Source: Chthoniobacterales bacterium
GTDB lineage: Bacteria > Verrucomicrobiota > Verrucomicrobiia > Chthoniobacterales > UBA10450
Assembly: GCA_003244145.1 (NCBI GenBank)
Contig: QHBM01000009.1
Span: 1-39,499 of the forward strand
Length of the DNA stretch: 39,499 bases
Reading direction: 5' to 3'
The notes beneath the pieces were generated by a model. The model worked only from the letters and a program-made list of their open reading frames with translations, was not told where the DNA came from and did not search any database. Shown here piece by piece: positions 22,991-31,609 of the stretch. Each line of letters begins with the position of its first letter. Positions within the stretch are counted from its first letter, which is position 1. A program made the translations under genes and the position numbers.

Positions 22991-23481
22991 ACATTGATTC
23001 GGAATTGCTCAGCCGTTACAAGACTCGCGGCATCTTGGTCGATTCCAGCCTGCTCGTCGTCTATCTCGTCGGGTCATATGACCGCGGGCAACTGATAAAC
23101 TGCCGTGCAATAAAGTCGTCTTTCACCAACGCGGAATTTGACCTGTTGGCTCGGATAATCGCTCAGTTCGATACGATAATTACAACACCTCACGTCCTCA
23201 CTGAGGTCTCTAACCTAGCGGGGCGGCTTCCAGAGCGATTACATGTCGCTTTCAGAAAGTTCTTCGCACTAGTTATCAATCGTTTGGGCGAGCGGAACGC
23301 GGCCGCCATCGAGTTAGCCGCCACTCCTCATTTCACAAAATTTGGGATAGCGGACACCGCCATTAGTTTGGTCGCACCTGGGCAATATTTTGTGCTGACG
23401 GAGGAGGCGGCTCTGTATTCGTACTTATCCGCTAAGGGAATCGACGTGATGAATTTCAGTCACGTGCGCTTGGCAGCCTAG
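22987..23481 (+). CDS. PIN-domain protein, putative ribonuclease
   Basis: PIN domains are metal-dependent RNases; most small bacterial ones are toxins of VapBC-type pairs. The 164-residue product shows the fold: ILVDSSLLVVYLVG with Asp19, TTPHVLTEVSNL with Glu73, and KFGIADTAISLVA with Asp123, followed by VLTEEAALYSYL at the fourth acidic position (Glu instead of the usual Asp). It starts at TTG (22987), overlapping the previous stop as TTGA. It is longer than typical VapC (about 130), with an insert between residues 30 and 65. Confidence 0.7.
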   Translation: MNIDSELLSRYKTRGILVDSSLLVVYLVGSYDRGQLINCRAIKSSFTNAEFDLLARIIAQFDTIITTPHVLTEVSNLAGRLPERLHVAFRKFFALVINRLGERNAAAIELAATPHFTKFGIADTAISLVAPGQYFVLTEEAALYSYLSAKGIDVMNFSHVRLAA

Positions 23482-23521
23482 CTTGCCGGTGCGGTCGAGA
23501 CGTGGCGTACCTCTCTGCCTA

Positions 23522-24223
23522 TTACGCGGCGTAGAGAATCCGGCCGCACTGCTCGCAGCTCACGATTTCCTTGCCGTTCTTGACGCGATGCGCGGTCTGG
23601 GTCGTGACCTTCATGTGACAGCCGGTGCAAACTTCGTGCTCGAGCGCGACGATGGCCGCATCCCCTTTACTCGCAAACAACCGCTCAAACCGGCTGAGCA
23701 AATCTTCGTCGATCTTGCCCGACAAATCCGTGTGCTCCGCGGTTAATTCATTCAGGCGACCGTCGAGCGCCGCGGCCTTCTGTTCCAGATCGGCCATCTG
23801 TCGCGCAATCGACTCCCGCGACCCCAATGCGTTTTTCTCCGCCACCGCCACCTCGGCCTTCACCTTGTCCGCCTGGTCCATCAGTTCCAATTCCTGATCC
23901 TCGATCTGCCGGATTTCCTTTTCGTAACGCTCGATCTCATTACCCATCGCGCGAAATTCATCGTTCTTGCGCGTCTCGTATTGCTGGGTCTTCAAGCGGT
24001 TGATGCTTTCCTGCCGGGTGCCGGCATCGAGCTCGAGTTTTTTCCGATCCATCTCCAGGTGTTGCGCCTTGCTTTTCAACCCGCCCACGGTCGCGGCGAT
24101 GGCCGCAAGCTGGGCCTCCAGATTCTGGCGTTGTAGCGGCAACGTTTTTATCTCGGTCTGGATTTGTTTGATCTTTTGTTGCCGATCTTGAAGGACGAGC
24201 AACTGCTCCAGTTCCGCTTGCAC
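23522..24223 (-). CDS. C4 zinc-ribbon coiled-coil protein (CT398/DUF164 family)
   Basis: The 233-residue product is almost entirely long helices (residues about 1-175, a helical hairpin with LKTQQYETRKNDEF at the bend) followed by a zinc ribbon with cysteines at 199, 202, 223 and 226 (CTGC, CEQC). This matches the CT398/FlgZ-like family (DUF164). The Chlamydia protein associates with sigma-54 and secretion components; in other phyla the role is unsettled, with nucleic-acid binding suggested. The motif NDEFRAM in the hairpin is highly conserved in the family. It is divergent from the amine oxidase. Confidence 0.88.
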   Translation of the reverse strand: MQAELEQLLVLQDRQQKIKQIQTEIKTLPLQRQNLEAQLAAIAATVGGLKSKAQHLEMDRKKLELDAGTRQESINRLKTQQYETRKNDEFRAMGNEIERYEKEIRQIEDQELELMDQADKVKAEVAVAEKNALGSRESIARQMADLEQKAAALDGRLNELTAEHTDLSGKIDEDLLSRFERLFASKGDAAIVALEHEVCTGCHMKVTTQTAHRVKNGKEIVSCEQCGRILYAA

Positions 24224-24319
24224 GCGCGCATGTTATGGGCGGAGCGAAGTATCGTCAATCGCTCCCGTCTTGATTCCTGCGCCGCGAACGATTCAGATGA
24301 GCCCGGCTTTTCCTTCATC

Positions 24320-25894
24320 ATGGCCCGCACTCCATTTTTCCAGGACATTCAACGCGCGCTCCGGGTGGCGTCGTGGTTGGAACAAACGCGGACCGGCACG
24401 GTGGAAGGGCTCGAGCGCTTGGAAGAAGCCGCGTGGAGTCGCCGGCGTTTTCTCCGAACGGCGGCGGCGGTCACAGCGGGCGCAGCCCTGGCGCCCATTT
24501 TCAAACAGGCTGCCCACGCTGCGCAGACGCCGCGCGTCGTTATCATCGGCGCGGGCACAGCGGGTTTGATCTGCGCGTACCGACTCCAGCAAAAAGATAT
24601 CGGTGCGCGCGTGATCGAAGCGAGCACACGCGCGGGCGGGCGGATGTTCAGCCTGCGCAATTTCTTTCCCGACAATCAGCTCACGGAACTTGGCGGCGAG
24701 TATATCGATTCCGGCCATAAAACCATGCGGCGACTCGTGCAGGAACTGGGGCTTACCCTGAACGATCTCGGCAACGAAAAAAATCCGGGCGGCGGCCACA
24801 CTTATTTTTTCAATGGCCGGCTCGTTCCGGTGGATGCCGATTTTATTGAGATGTTCCGCCCGGTCGCCCGAGCGATCTCGGATGACCTCAAGCGGATGAA
24901 AGTTCGGAACGAGATCAGTTACGACAGTCCGCACGCCCGCGAAGTGGATCGGCTCAGCCTTCCCGAATGGTTCGAGAAGCGCGGGGTTACCGGACTGATG
25001 ACGAGCGTGCTGCGCGCGGCCTATGTCGGCGAATACGGGTTGGAGATCGACCAGCAAAGCGCTTTGAACCTGCTGCTCACCATCGGCGACGCCGTGCCAG
25101 CGAACGAGTTTCGCATTTTCGGTGAGAGCGATGAGCGCTTTCACATCGCCGAAGGAAACGACAGCGTGCCGGGTCGCCTCGCGCAACGGCTCGAGCGTCC
25201 GGTCGAATTTGGGACGCGACTGGAAGCAATCACCGCGGAAGGAGAGGGTTATCGCCTGGCTCTGCGAAATGATGAAAAGAGCACGGAGCTCAAGGCCGAT
25301 ATTCTAGTCCTCGCGCTTCCGTTCACGATTCTCCGGCAACTGGAGGTGCGGGTGAAACTCCCGGAAGCGAAACGGAAAGCGATCCACGAATTAGGGTACG
25401 GAACGAATGCAAAATTAATCGCGGGATTTTCGCGCCGCGTCTGGGAAGAGGCGCACAGCACCGGCTACACGTTCACCGACCTGGAGTTTCAATGCTGTTG
25501 GGAAACGAGCCGTGGACAGCCGGGCTCGCAAGCGATCCTGACCAACTTCGCCGGCGGCAAGCTCGGACAACATCTCAATGAAGGCGATGTGCAGGATCGC
25601 GCCGCGGCGTTCGCCTCGCAGATCGAGCGAATCTATCCCGGCGCGCAAGAGGCCTTCACGAAAAAGGCCGTGCGCCAGCACTGGCCGAGCTCGCCCTTCG
25701 TGCTCGGCTCTTACACCTGCTACAAGCCTGGGCAATATTCAACGCTGGCCGATGCGATCGCGACTCCAATAGGGAACATGTTTTTCGCGGGCGAGCACAC
25801 CAGCGTGGACTTCAACGGCTACATGGAAGGCGCCGCCGAAACCGGCGAACGCGCGGCGAAGGAAGTCTTGGCGAAAATCCGCGGACGGAAATAA
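24320..25894 (+). CDS. Tat-exported flavin amine oxidase
   Basis: FAD enzyme oxidising amines. The 524-residue product starts at the ATG at 24320; the frame is open upstream but overlaps the divergent gene. A Tat-type signal, SRRRFLRTAAAVTAGAALAP, lies unusually far in at residues 40-59, behind a charged helix. The FAD site VVIIGAGTAGL follows at 73-83, then EASTRAGGRMFS, LGGEYIDSGH, a substrate domain, and the C-terminal FAD motif FAGEHTSVDFNGYMEGAAETGERAA. Folding with cofactor in the cytosol before Tat export is consistent with the flavin. The specific amine is unknown; the 70-residue extension may be read as an N-terminal helix kept before the signal. Confidence 0.88.
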   Translation: MARTPFFQDIQRALRVASWLEQTRTGTVEGLERLEEAAWSRRRFLRTAAAVTAGAALAPIFKQAAHAAQTPRVVIIGAGTAGLICAYRLQQKDIGARVIEASTRAGGRMFSLRNFFPDNQLTELGGEYIDSGHKTMRRLVQELGLTLNDLGNEKNPGGGHTYFFNGRLVPVDADFIEMFRPVARAISDDLKRMKVRNEISYDSPHAREVDRLSLPEWFEKRGVTGLMTSVLRAAYVGEYGLEIDQQSALNLLLTIGDAVPANEFRIFGESDERFHIAEGNDSVPGRLAQRLERPVEFGTRLEAITAEGEGYRLALRNDEKSTELKADILVLALPFTILRQLEVRVKLPEAKRKAIHELGYGTNAKLIAGFSRRVWEEAHSTGYTFTDLEFQCCWETSRGQPGSQAILTNFAGGKLGQHLNEGDVQDRAAAFASQIERIYPGAQEAFTKKAVRQHWPSSPFVLGSYTCYKPGQYSTLADAIATPIGNMFFAGEHTSVDFNGYMEGAAETGERAAKEVLAKIRGRK

Positions 25895-25924
25895 TAGCGC
25901 GAGTTGGAAAAAGCAGGCCGCTTC

Positions 25925-28393
25925 TTATTCCGTTTGCAAGACCCGCGCCGGATCGATTCTGGTGGCGCGCCACGCAGGGATGAGAGTCGCAACCGTCGCT
26001 GATCCGATAAGAACAGCGAGCACAGCGAGCATTGTCATAGGATCAAAACTGTTGACGCCGTAAAACATGTCAGCCGCAGGCTGGCCATGGGAGAGGACAG
26101 ACCGGATCACGCGCACCAAAGCAAACGACGCGGGCAGGCCAAGCGCCAGGCCAACAAACATCAACGTGCCGATCTTGCGGACGACGAGCGAGATGATCCG
26201 CCGCGTATCGGCGCCAAGGGCCATTCGCACTCCGATTTCATGCGTGCGCTGCGCGACCCAGAAGGCAAGCGTGCCGTATATTCCGATCGCGGTGGCGACC
26301 AAAGCAAGCACAGCAAACAAGATGAGCAGAGTGGCATTGAAACGCCGGTCGGGCTCCGATGCGCGAATGCGCTCGGTCATCATTTGCACATCGTAAACCG
26401 GTTGATCCGGATCCAGCGCGGCGATCGCGGCTCTGATGCTCTCGACCAATGTCGCCGATTGAATCCGTGGTTTGGTCACTATGAACATCGACGGCGCCGG
26501 GTTCTGGGCGAAGGGTACATAAACGACATCATGAGCCGGTTCCGTCACGCCCCACTGCTTGCTGTCTCCGACTACTCCCACAATTTCTGCCGTCCGCGGT
26601 TGGACGCTGTCCGCATCCGGCCGCCATCGGGCGCCTTCGATCTCGAGTTGTTTCCCTAACGGATTTTCCGAAGGCGAAAGATGCCTGGCCAGAGTTTCGT
26701 TGATCAAGATGACGGGTGGCGCGCCCTGCGCGTCGCCCGCGGTGAAAGGCCGGCCGCTGACAAATTTCAACCCGACCGAGCGAAAATATTCCGGAGTAAC
26801 CAACACGGTCTGCGCGTCAAACTGCTCGCCCGGATTCCGCATGCGTCCCGGCAGCGCTACGCGATTTCCCATGCCCCCGCGACTGAAGGGCAAATGGCTG
26901 ACCGCAGAAGTCTCTCCAATCCCGGGAATCGCGTTGAGGCGTTCGAAGACTGTTGTGTAAAACGCAGCGATCGCTTCGGGCGTTCCATACCGGGAATTAT
27001 CGGGGAAAAGATGGAAGCTAAGCAGGTTCTCCGGCTGAAACCCCAGATCAGTTTTTTGCAAACGCCAAAGACTTCGGACGAGAAGTCCGGCGCCAGAAAG
27101 CAGCACAACGGTTAGCAGCACTTGTAAAGCTATCAGGAAACCCCTGAGCCTCTGCCGGCCTGGGCCGGCGCCGCCGGAACGACTGCCTTGTCGGAGCCAA
27201 TCGTTGATCTCGATTCCGCGCGAGAAGAGCAATGGAACCAGCGCAAAGAACAAGGCCAGGCAAGCTGAGAGCCCGATGATCGCGCACAGGACATTTGCAT
27301 CGATCTGCACCTCACTCATGCGCGGGATACCAGGTTCGACGGACAGGATTGCCCGCCGGAACACATCGGCGAGCCAGATGCCGAGCAAGGAGCCACACGC
27401 AACGAGGAGAATGCTTTCGCAAAGCGAGAGACGCAGCATGCTCCAGCGGGTCGCGCCCAGAGCGGCGCGGATCGCCAACTCCTGCTGACGCCCGGTCCAG
27501 CGCGCCAGAAGCAGGCTGGCCACATTCGTGCAGGCAATGAGCAAAACGAAAAGGACTGCGCCTTGCAACATCAGGAGCAGACTCCGGTACCATACGACCC
27601 CAAGGCCCCGCGGTGTCATGACATTGATCTCCGGTGTGCCATTTACATTTGGATACTGCTCGGCGAGGCGGGCTGCGATGACATCCATCTGAACTTGAGC
27701 CGCCGAAATCGTGACGCCGAATTTCAATCTGCCGATAACACTCAGAAGATGCATCTCACGCATCGTCATCTCTTTCGTGTTCAAATTAAGCGGCAGCACG
27801 ACCTCCACCGGTGGATACCCTAACGGCTCAAAGATCGGCGGCGACACTCCGACAATGCGATAAACTGCCCGATCAAGCGTGATCTCCGTCCCGATCACAT
27901 CCGGCCGAGCCGCGAAGTGCCTTTTCCATAAAGCGTCGCTGATAACTGCGACGTTCGGTTGGTCCGCCGCCAATTCGTCATCGACGAACCAGCGGCCCAG
28001 CGCAGGCCTGACTCGCAATGTCGCAAAAAAATCGCCGGTCACGCGACTGGTGGCGACGCGCTCTGCATCGCCGTTGCCGCTTAGCGTCGCTTCTTTCCGG
28101 TTGGTGAAAGCGGATAGACTTTCAAAGAGGCCGCTTTGCTCTTTCCAGTCTCGATAATTCGGCCCGGATGTGTCGGCAAACACGAAACGAAGTTTAGGTT
28201 TTTCCCACAATGTAACCAGCCGCTCGGATTCTTTGAATGGCAGGGGCTTGAGCATGACGCCATTCATCAAACTGAAAATCGCGGCGTTGGCGCCGATACC
28301 GATTGCAAGGGAAAGAACGACCGCGATCGTGAAAGTGGGGCTTTTCGCCAGCAGCCGGGCGCTGTAGCGAAGGTCACGTAGAAGAGCTTTCAA
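25925..28393 (-). CDS. ADOP-type ABC transporter permease (MacB/FtsX-like)
   Basis: The 822-residue protein starts LLRDLRYSARLLAKSPTFT, the signature of the acidobacterial duplicated orphan permease (ADOP) group. It has two copies of a MacB-type periplasmic domain plus an FtsX permease domain: first membrane segment at about 21-43, FtsX block near 280-400 (ACTNVASLLLARWTGRQQEL), a middle segment near 430, and a second FtsX block at the end (WVAQRTHEIGVRMALGADTRRI). ADOP genes often occur without an ATPase, and none is next to it here. Such permeases belong to efflux or cell-envelope mechanotransmission systems; the substrate is unknown. Confidence 0.9.
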   Translation of the reverse strand: MKALLRDLRYSARLLAKSPTFTIAVVLSLAIGIGANAAIFSLMNGVMLKPLPFKESERLVTLWEKPKLRFVFADTSGPNYRDWKEQSGLFESLSAFTNRKEATLSGNGDAERVATSRVTGDFFATLRVRPALGRWFVDDELAADQPNVAVISDALWKRHFAARPDVIGTEITLDRAVYRIVGVSPPIFEPLGYPPVEVVLPLNLNTKEMTMREMHLLSVIGRLKFGVTISAAQVQMDVIAARLAEQYPNVNGTPEINVMTPRGLGVVWYRSLLLMLQGAVLFVLLIACTNVASLLLARWTGRQQELAIRAALGATRWSMLRLSLCESILLVACGSLLGIWLADVFRRAILSVEPGIPRMSEVQIDANVLCAIIGLSACLALFFALVPLLFSRGIEINDWLRQGSRSGGAGPGRQRLRGFLIALQVLLTVVLLSGAGLLVRSLWRLQKTDLGFQPENLLSFHLFPDNSRYGTPEAIAAFYTTVFERLNAIPGIGETSAVSHLPFSRGGMGNRVALPGRMRNPGEQFDAQTVLVTPEYFRSVGLKFVSGRPFTAGDAQGAPPVILINETLARHLSPSENPLGKQLEIEGARWRPDADSVQPRTAEIVGVVGDSKQWGVTEPAHDVVYVPFAQNPAPSMFIVTKPRIQSATLVESIRAAIAALDPDQPVYDVQMMTERIRASEPDRRFNATLLILFAVLALVATAIGIYGTLAFWVAQRTHEIGVRMALGADTRRIISLVVRKIGTLMFVGLALGLPASFALVRVIRSVLSHGQPAADMFYGVNSFDPMTMLAVLAVLIGSATVATLIPAWRATRIDPARVLQTE

Positions 28394-28475
28394 AGTTCAG
28401 AGGGTGGCGCGTGTTCGCACAGAGTTGCACGGCACAGCCATGAGGCGAAGCCAAATAATTCCGGCCGATATGCCG

Positions 28476-29576
28476 TCAATAGGTTTCGACTGGCGAACGC
28501 TTGCCGTCTTCGGGGCTTCGCTTGGCGGCTTCTTCTTCGCCCAGGACGGCGACACGCAAATCCAAGATCTGGCTGTCGATCTCCTTGAATTTCGTCCCCG
28601 AAAACTCGGCCGGCGGCGCCAGTTTCGATTTCGTTCGAGCAACGCTCTCGAGCGCTCGCTGTGTTTCCGCCGACGGAAGTTTGCCGAGAATCGCATGCAC
28701 TTCCGCGATCGACGCAACCCGATGGCAAATCATGGCCCAGTCATTACCGGCCGCGATCGCGAGCCGAATGGTTTCCTCGAGTCCGTATTCATTCAGGATC
28801 GCGCCCATATCGAGGTCATCCGTCATGATCAAACCAGAGAATTGAAATTCTTCGCGCAAAAGATCCGTGATGATCTCCCGCGACAGGGAGGCGGGCGTTT
28901 TCGTCGCATTGAAGGACGGGTACCAGCCGTGGCAAATCATCATGCTGTCCACGCTCCCAACAAACTGGCGGAAGACCGCGAGCTCTTCCCCGTCCAATTG
29001 CGCGCGCGAACGATTGATCTTCGGCAAGTCATGGTGCGCGTCCACGGTCGCAGCGGAATATCCCGGGAAATGTTTGCCGCAACTGAGAATTCCCTCCGCG
29101 CGCATCGCGTCGTTGAACGCACCCGCGAGCCGGACAACCTGCTCCACGCTTTTCCCGTAGCAGCGGCCGCGCAGCGAATTATCCGCCTCGTCATCGAAAG
29201 AAATGTCGAGGACGGGGCAGAGGTCGAGGTTGAATCCGAAGAGACGGAGGAGCTGCCCGGTGATTTCGCCGTGCCGCCTAACGAGAGCAACATCGTCGCG
29301 ATCGCGCAGTTGTTGCGCGTTCGGCGGTTCGTTCCCAATCAGCCGCAGACGCGAGACCCGGCCGCCCTCCTGATCGATGGTGATGATCGGCTCGATCTCG
29401 CTCAGATCGCGCAGATCGTCGATCAACTTCCGCAATTGGGCTGCGCTTTGAATATTGCGGCCGAAGAGAATGTATCCGCCCGGCTGGACGCTACGAAATA
29501 ATGCCGCCGTCTCTGAGTCCAGCTCGAAGCCCGGAACGCCGGTCAGGATCAATTGACCTAATGAATCGCCTTTCAT
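28476..29576 (-). CDS. nagZ: GH3-family beta-N-acetylhexosaminidase (NagZ-like)
   Basis: NagZ removes GlcNAc from muropeptides during cell-wall recycling. The 366-residue product has IDQEGGRVSRL, RCYGKSVEQVVRLA, SCGKHFPGYSAATVDAHHDLP with the Asp-His pair that acts as general acid in NagZ, and MTDDLDMGAI with the nucleophile Asp. The usual GHG after KHFP is GYS here. I start at the ATG at 29574-29576 (AGG five bases upstream); the longer open frame runs through a repeat. There is no signal peptide, consistent with the cytosolic recycling enzyme. The C-terminal 60 residues (KLAPPAEFSG...) are charged and not part of the barrel. Confidence 0.85.
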   Translation of the reverse strand: MKGDSLGQLILTGVPGFELDSETAALFRSVQPGGYILFGRNIQSAAQLRKLIDDLRDLSEIEPIITIDQEGGRVSRLRLIGNEPPNAQQLRDRDDVALVRRHGEITGQLLRLFGFNLDLCPVLDISFDDEADNSLRGRCYGKSVEQVVRLAGAFNDAMRAEGILSCGKHFPGYSAATVDAHHDLPKINRSRAQLDGEELAVFRQFVGSVDSMMICHGWYPSFNATKTPASLSREIITDLLREEFQFSGLIMTDDLDMGAILNEYGLEETIRLAIAAGNDWAMICHRVASIAEVHAILGKLPSAETQRALESVARTKSKLAPPAEFSGTKFKEIDSQILDLRVAVLGEEEAAKRSPEDGKRSPVETY

Positions 29577-29594
29577 TGCGCCTGACTGTAAATT

Positions 29595-29680
29595 CAAGAT
29601 CGCGGAGCGAAACAAGAAATCTTGCCTTTGGGCGAAGGAAAAAAATCGAGAGATTCCCCGGCTGCGCTCGGAATGACAAC
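29595..29680. repeat. Intergenic repeat of the GATTCC/TCGGAATGACA class
   Basis: In the 120-base gap between divergent nagZ and nadD, CAAGAT (29595-29600) pairs with ATCTTG (29619-29624), and the right end reads GAGATTCCCCGGCTGCGCTCGG followed by AATGACA (broken here at 29650-29680). This right end resembles a repeat common in many bacterial genomes that, read in frame, gives CHSERSRG. It may also hold the promoters of both genes. Confidence 0.5.
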
Positions 29681-29696
29681 GGGGTAAGGTGACGGC

Positions 29697-30260
29697 TTGA
29701 AAAAGATCGGCATCTTCGGCGGCACGTTCGATCCGATCCATCACGGGCACCTCATCCTTGCGTGCGAAGCGATCGAAACTCTCGCGCTCGACGTGGTCAT
29801 TTTTGTGCCGGCGGCTGCTTCGCCTCATAAGCTTCAGGGTGAATCAGCGTCAGCAGAAGCTCGATTGGAGATGGTTCGGGCAGCGCTCGAGGGCGAGCCG
29901 CATTTCGCGTCCGACGCCATGGAATTGGAACGCCCGCCTCCATCCTACGCAATCGACACGATGGAGACCCTGCGCCAGCGCGAACCGGACGCGCAATTTT
30001 TTTATCTGGTCGGCGAAGACAACGTCGCGCGGCTGGAGACCTGGCATCGGTTCGCGGACCTGGCAAAATTAGTGCAATTCATTGTGCTCGATCGCACCGG
30101 ACGTCCGGGCGAGTACGCCTATCCAGTGATCCGGCGGCATCTCGACATTTCCGCGACCGATATCAGAAACAGGGTTGCCAGAGGGCAGTCCATTCGTTAT
30201 CTCGTTCCTCCGTCGGTCGAAAAAATTATTTTCGAGCGCCAGCTTTACCGGGAGTCTTAG
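29697..30260 (+). CDS. nadD: Nicotinate-nucleotide adenylyltransferase
   Basis: NadD adenylates nicotinate mononucleotide in NAD synthesis. The 187-residue product has GIFGGTFDPIHHGHLILA with the HxGH site, FVPAAASPHK, FYLVGEDNVARLETWHR and the C-terminal ISATDIRNRVARGQSIRYLVP (ISxTxxR site in pieces). It starts at TTG (29697) with AAGGTG seven bases upstream; no ATG fits the conserved N-terminus. The next gene, rsfS, follows directly, a common arrangement. Confidence 0.93.
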   Translation: MKKIGIFGGTFDPIHHGHLILACEAIETLALDVVIFVPAAASPHKLQGESASAEARLEMVRAALEGEPHFASDAMELERPPPSYAIDTMETLRQREPDAQFFYLVGEDNVARLETWHRFADLAKLVQFIVLDRTGRPGEYAYPVIRRHLDISATDIRNRVARGQSIRYLVPPSVEKIIFERQLYRES

Positions 30261-30262
30261 CA

Positions 30263-30625
30263 ATCACCGCCGAAAATTTAGCCAAAACCTGCGCGGACCT
30301 CGCGGCGGACAAAAAGGCGGAGGACATCATCGTTCTCGACCTCCGGGGAATCTCGACTTTCACGGACTTCTTCGTGATTTGCTCGGGCACGTCCGAGCCG
30401 CATCTCAAGGCGATCGCGGGCGAAGTCGAGGCGCGACTAAAGGACGATCACGGCGTACGCGCCGTCTCGGTGGACGGGTTTCCGGCGAGCCAATGGATCG
30501 TGCTCGATTACATGCAGGTGATCGTGCACGTTTTTCATCGCGAAAAACGGGAGTTCTACAGCCTGGAAGATTTGTGGGGCGACGCGCCTCGCCTGGCCTG
30601 GGCGCCAGTGGAAGAGCGACGATAA
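30263..30625 (+). CDS. rsfS: Ribosomal silencing factor RsfS, with non-standard start
   Basis: RsfS binds L14 on the large subunit and blocks subunit joining when nutrients are short. The frame reads ITAENLAKTCADLAADKKAEDIIVLDLRGISTF (in part), then DFFVICSGTSEPHLKAIAGEVE, VDGFPASQWIVLDYMQVIVHVFHREKREFYSLEDLWGDA, so the conserved fold is complete. No ATG, GTG or TTG precedes the conserved N-terminus in frame after the nadD stop. The best candidate is ATC at 30263, eight bases after GGGAG (30250-30254). The first in-frame GTG (30374) would remove about 37 conserved residues. The start is therefore inferred. Confidence 0.8.
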   Translation: MTAENLAKTCADLAADKKAEDIIVLDLRGISTFTDFFVICSGTSEPHLKAIAGEVEARLKDDHGVRAVSVDGFPASQWIVLDYMQVIVHVFHREKREFYSLEDLWGDAPRLAWAPVEERR

Positions 30626-30648
30626 TTTCCCCGACGCGAATCCGATTC

Positions 30649-31479
30649 TTACTTCGGCTTCGCTGACACTGATGGCGAGGGCTTGGCTGGCACAGTCGCG
30701 GCGGCGGAAGTAGCGGGCGATGGCTTCGCGGCAGGAGTAGTCACGGGCGCGGGAGCAGCGGCGCCCGGGGCCACCGTTGTCGGCGCCTCCGGCGCCTTGA
30801 TGCTCAGAAGTTCCACTTCAAAAATCAGGGTCGAATTCGGACCGATATCGCGGCCGGCGCCGCGCTCGCCGTAAGCGAGGGCCGCGGGAATAAAGAGCTG
30901 ATACTTGGAGCCGGTCTTCATCAACTGAAGCGCTTCCGTCCAGCCTTTGATGACTTTGTTGACCGGGAAACTCGCGGGTTCGTTGCGCTTGTAGGAGCTG
31001 TCGAATTCAGTTCCATCGAGCAGGGTCCCCTTGTAATTGGTCACGACGGTTTCGGTCTCTTTTGGCGTTGGGCCGGAACCTTCCTTGAGCACTTTATATT
31101 GCAACCCGCTCGCCGTTGTTTTCACGCCGTCTTTCTTTTTGTTCTCGGCCAGGAATTTTTCGCCGTCGGCAGCGTTCTTGGTCGCCGCCTCTTTGCTGGC
31201 GGTGGCCTGCTTCTCGATCATTTCTTTTTGGAAGGCCTCGACCACTTTATCCCGCTCCTCCTTGTTCAGGAGCGGCTCCTTGCCGGACAACGCATCCTTC
31301 AATCCGGCAAGCAACGTGTCCGGATTCAGCTCGACATTTTGTTTCTTGAAAGTCGTCCCGATATCGTGGCCAATGCAGTAGCTTGCCTTGTCTTTTTGGT
31401 CTTTGAGCTGTGCTTTATCCTGGGCTAAACCAAAGGAAGCGACGGAAAGGGCGGCGAGGCAAATGATGAAACGTTTCAT
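30649..31479 (-). CDS. Exported FKBP-type peptidyl-prolyl isomerase
   Basis: The 276-residue product starts at the ATG at 31477-31479 with a signal peptide (KRFIICLAALSVASFGLAQ). It has an FKBP_N dimerisation helix region (about 20-125: KASYCIGHDIGTTFKKQ, long charged helices) and the FKBP catalytic domain (about 130-222: GLQYKVLKEGSGPTP, GTEFDSSYKR, VIKGWTEALQLMKTGSKYQLFIPAALAYGERG, LIFEVELLSI). The layout is that of FkpA/FklB/Mip periplasmic chaperones. It ends in an unusual Ala/Pro/Ser-rich tail of about 50 residues (KPSPATSAAATVPAKPSPS), as seen in other exported proteins of this window. Confidence 0.9.
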   Translation of the reverse strand: MKRFIICLAALSVASFGLAQDKAQLKDQKDKASYCIGHDIGTTFKKQNVELNPDTLLAGLKDALSGKEPLLNKEERDKVVEAFQKEMIEKQATASKEAATKNAADGEKFLAENKKKDGVKTTASGLQYKVLKEGSGPTPKETETVVTNYKGTLLDGTEFDSSYKRNEPASFPVNKVIKGWTEALQLMKTGSKYQLFIPAALAYGERGAGRDIGPNSTLIFEVELLSIKAPEAPTTVAPGAAAPAPVTTPAAKPSPATSAAATVPAKPSPSVSAKPK

Positions 31480-31609
31480 AAGAAGGATGGAGGCGGGCGC
31501 GGTTGTGATTTCGCATTTGGGCGCCGCGAGAACTGCCACGCTAGAGAAGAAACTTCGGTCGTCAAGCCTCTCCGCGGCGGCGCGGCTGCGGCGAAAAGTC
31601 AGTCTGGCC

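Noticed and set aside
28404-29501. Long plus-strand open frame opposite nagZ
   Set aside because: It is antisense to a clear NagZ-type gene and its Arg-rich composition is typical of a GC-rich shadow frame.
30175-30666. Open frame across the nadD-rsfS junction
   Set aside because: It is out of frame with both conserved genes, rich in Arg/Gly, and unsupported.
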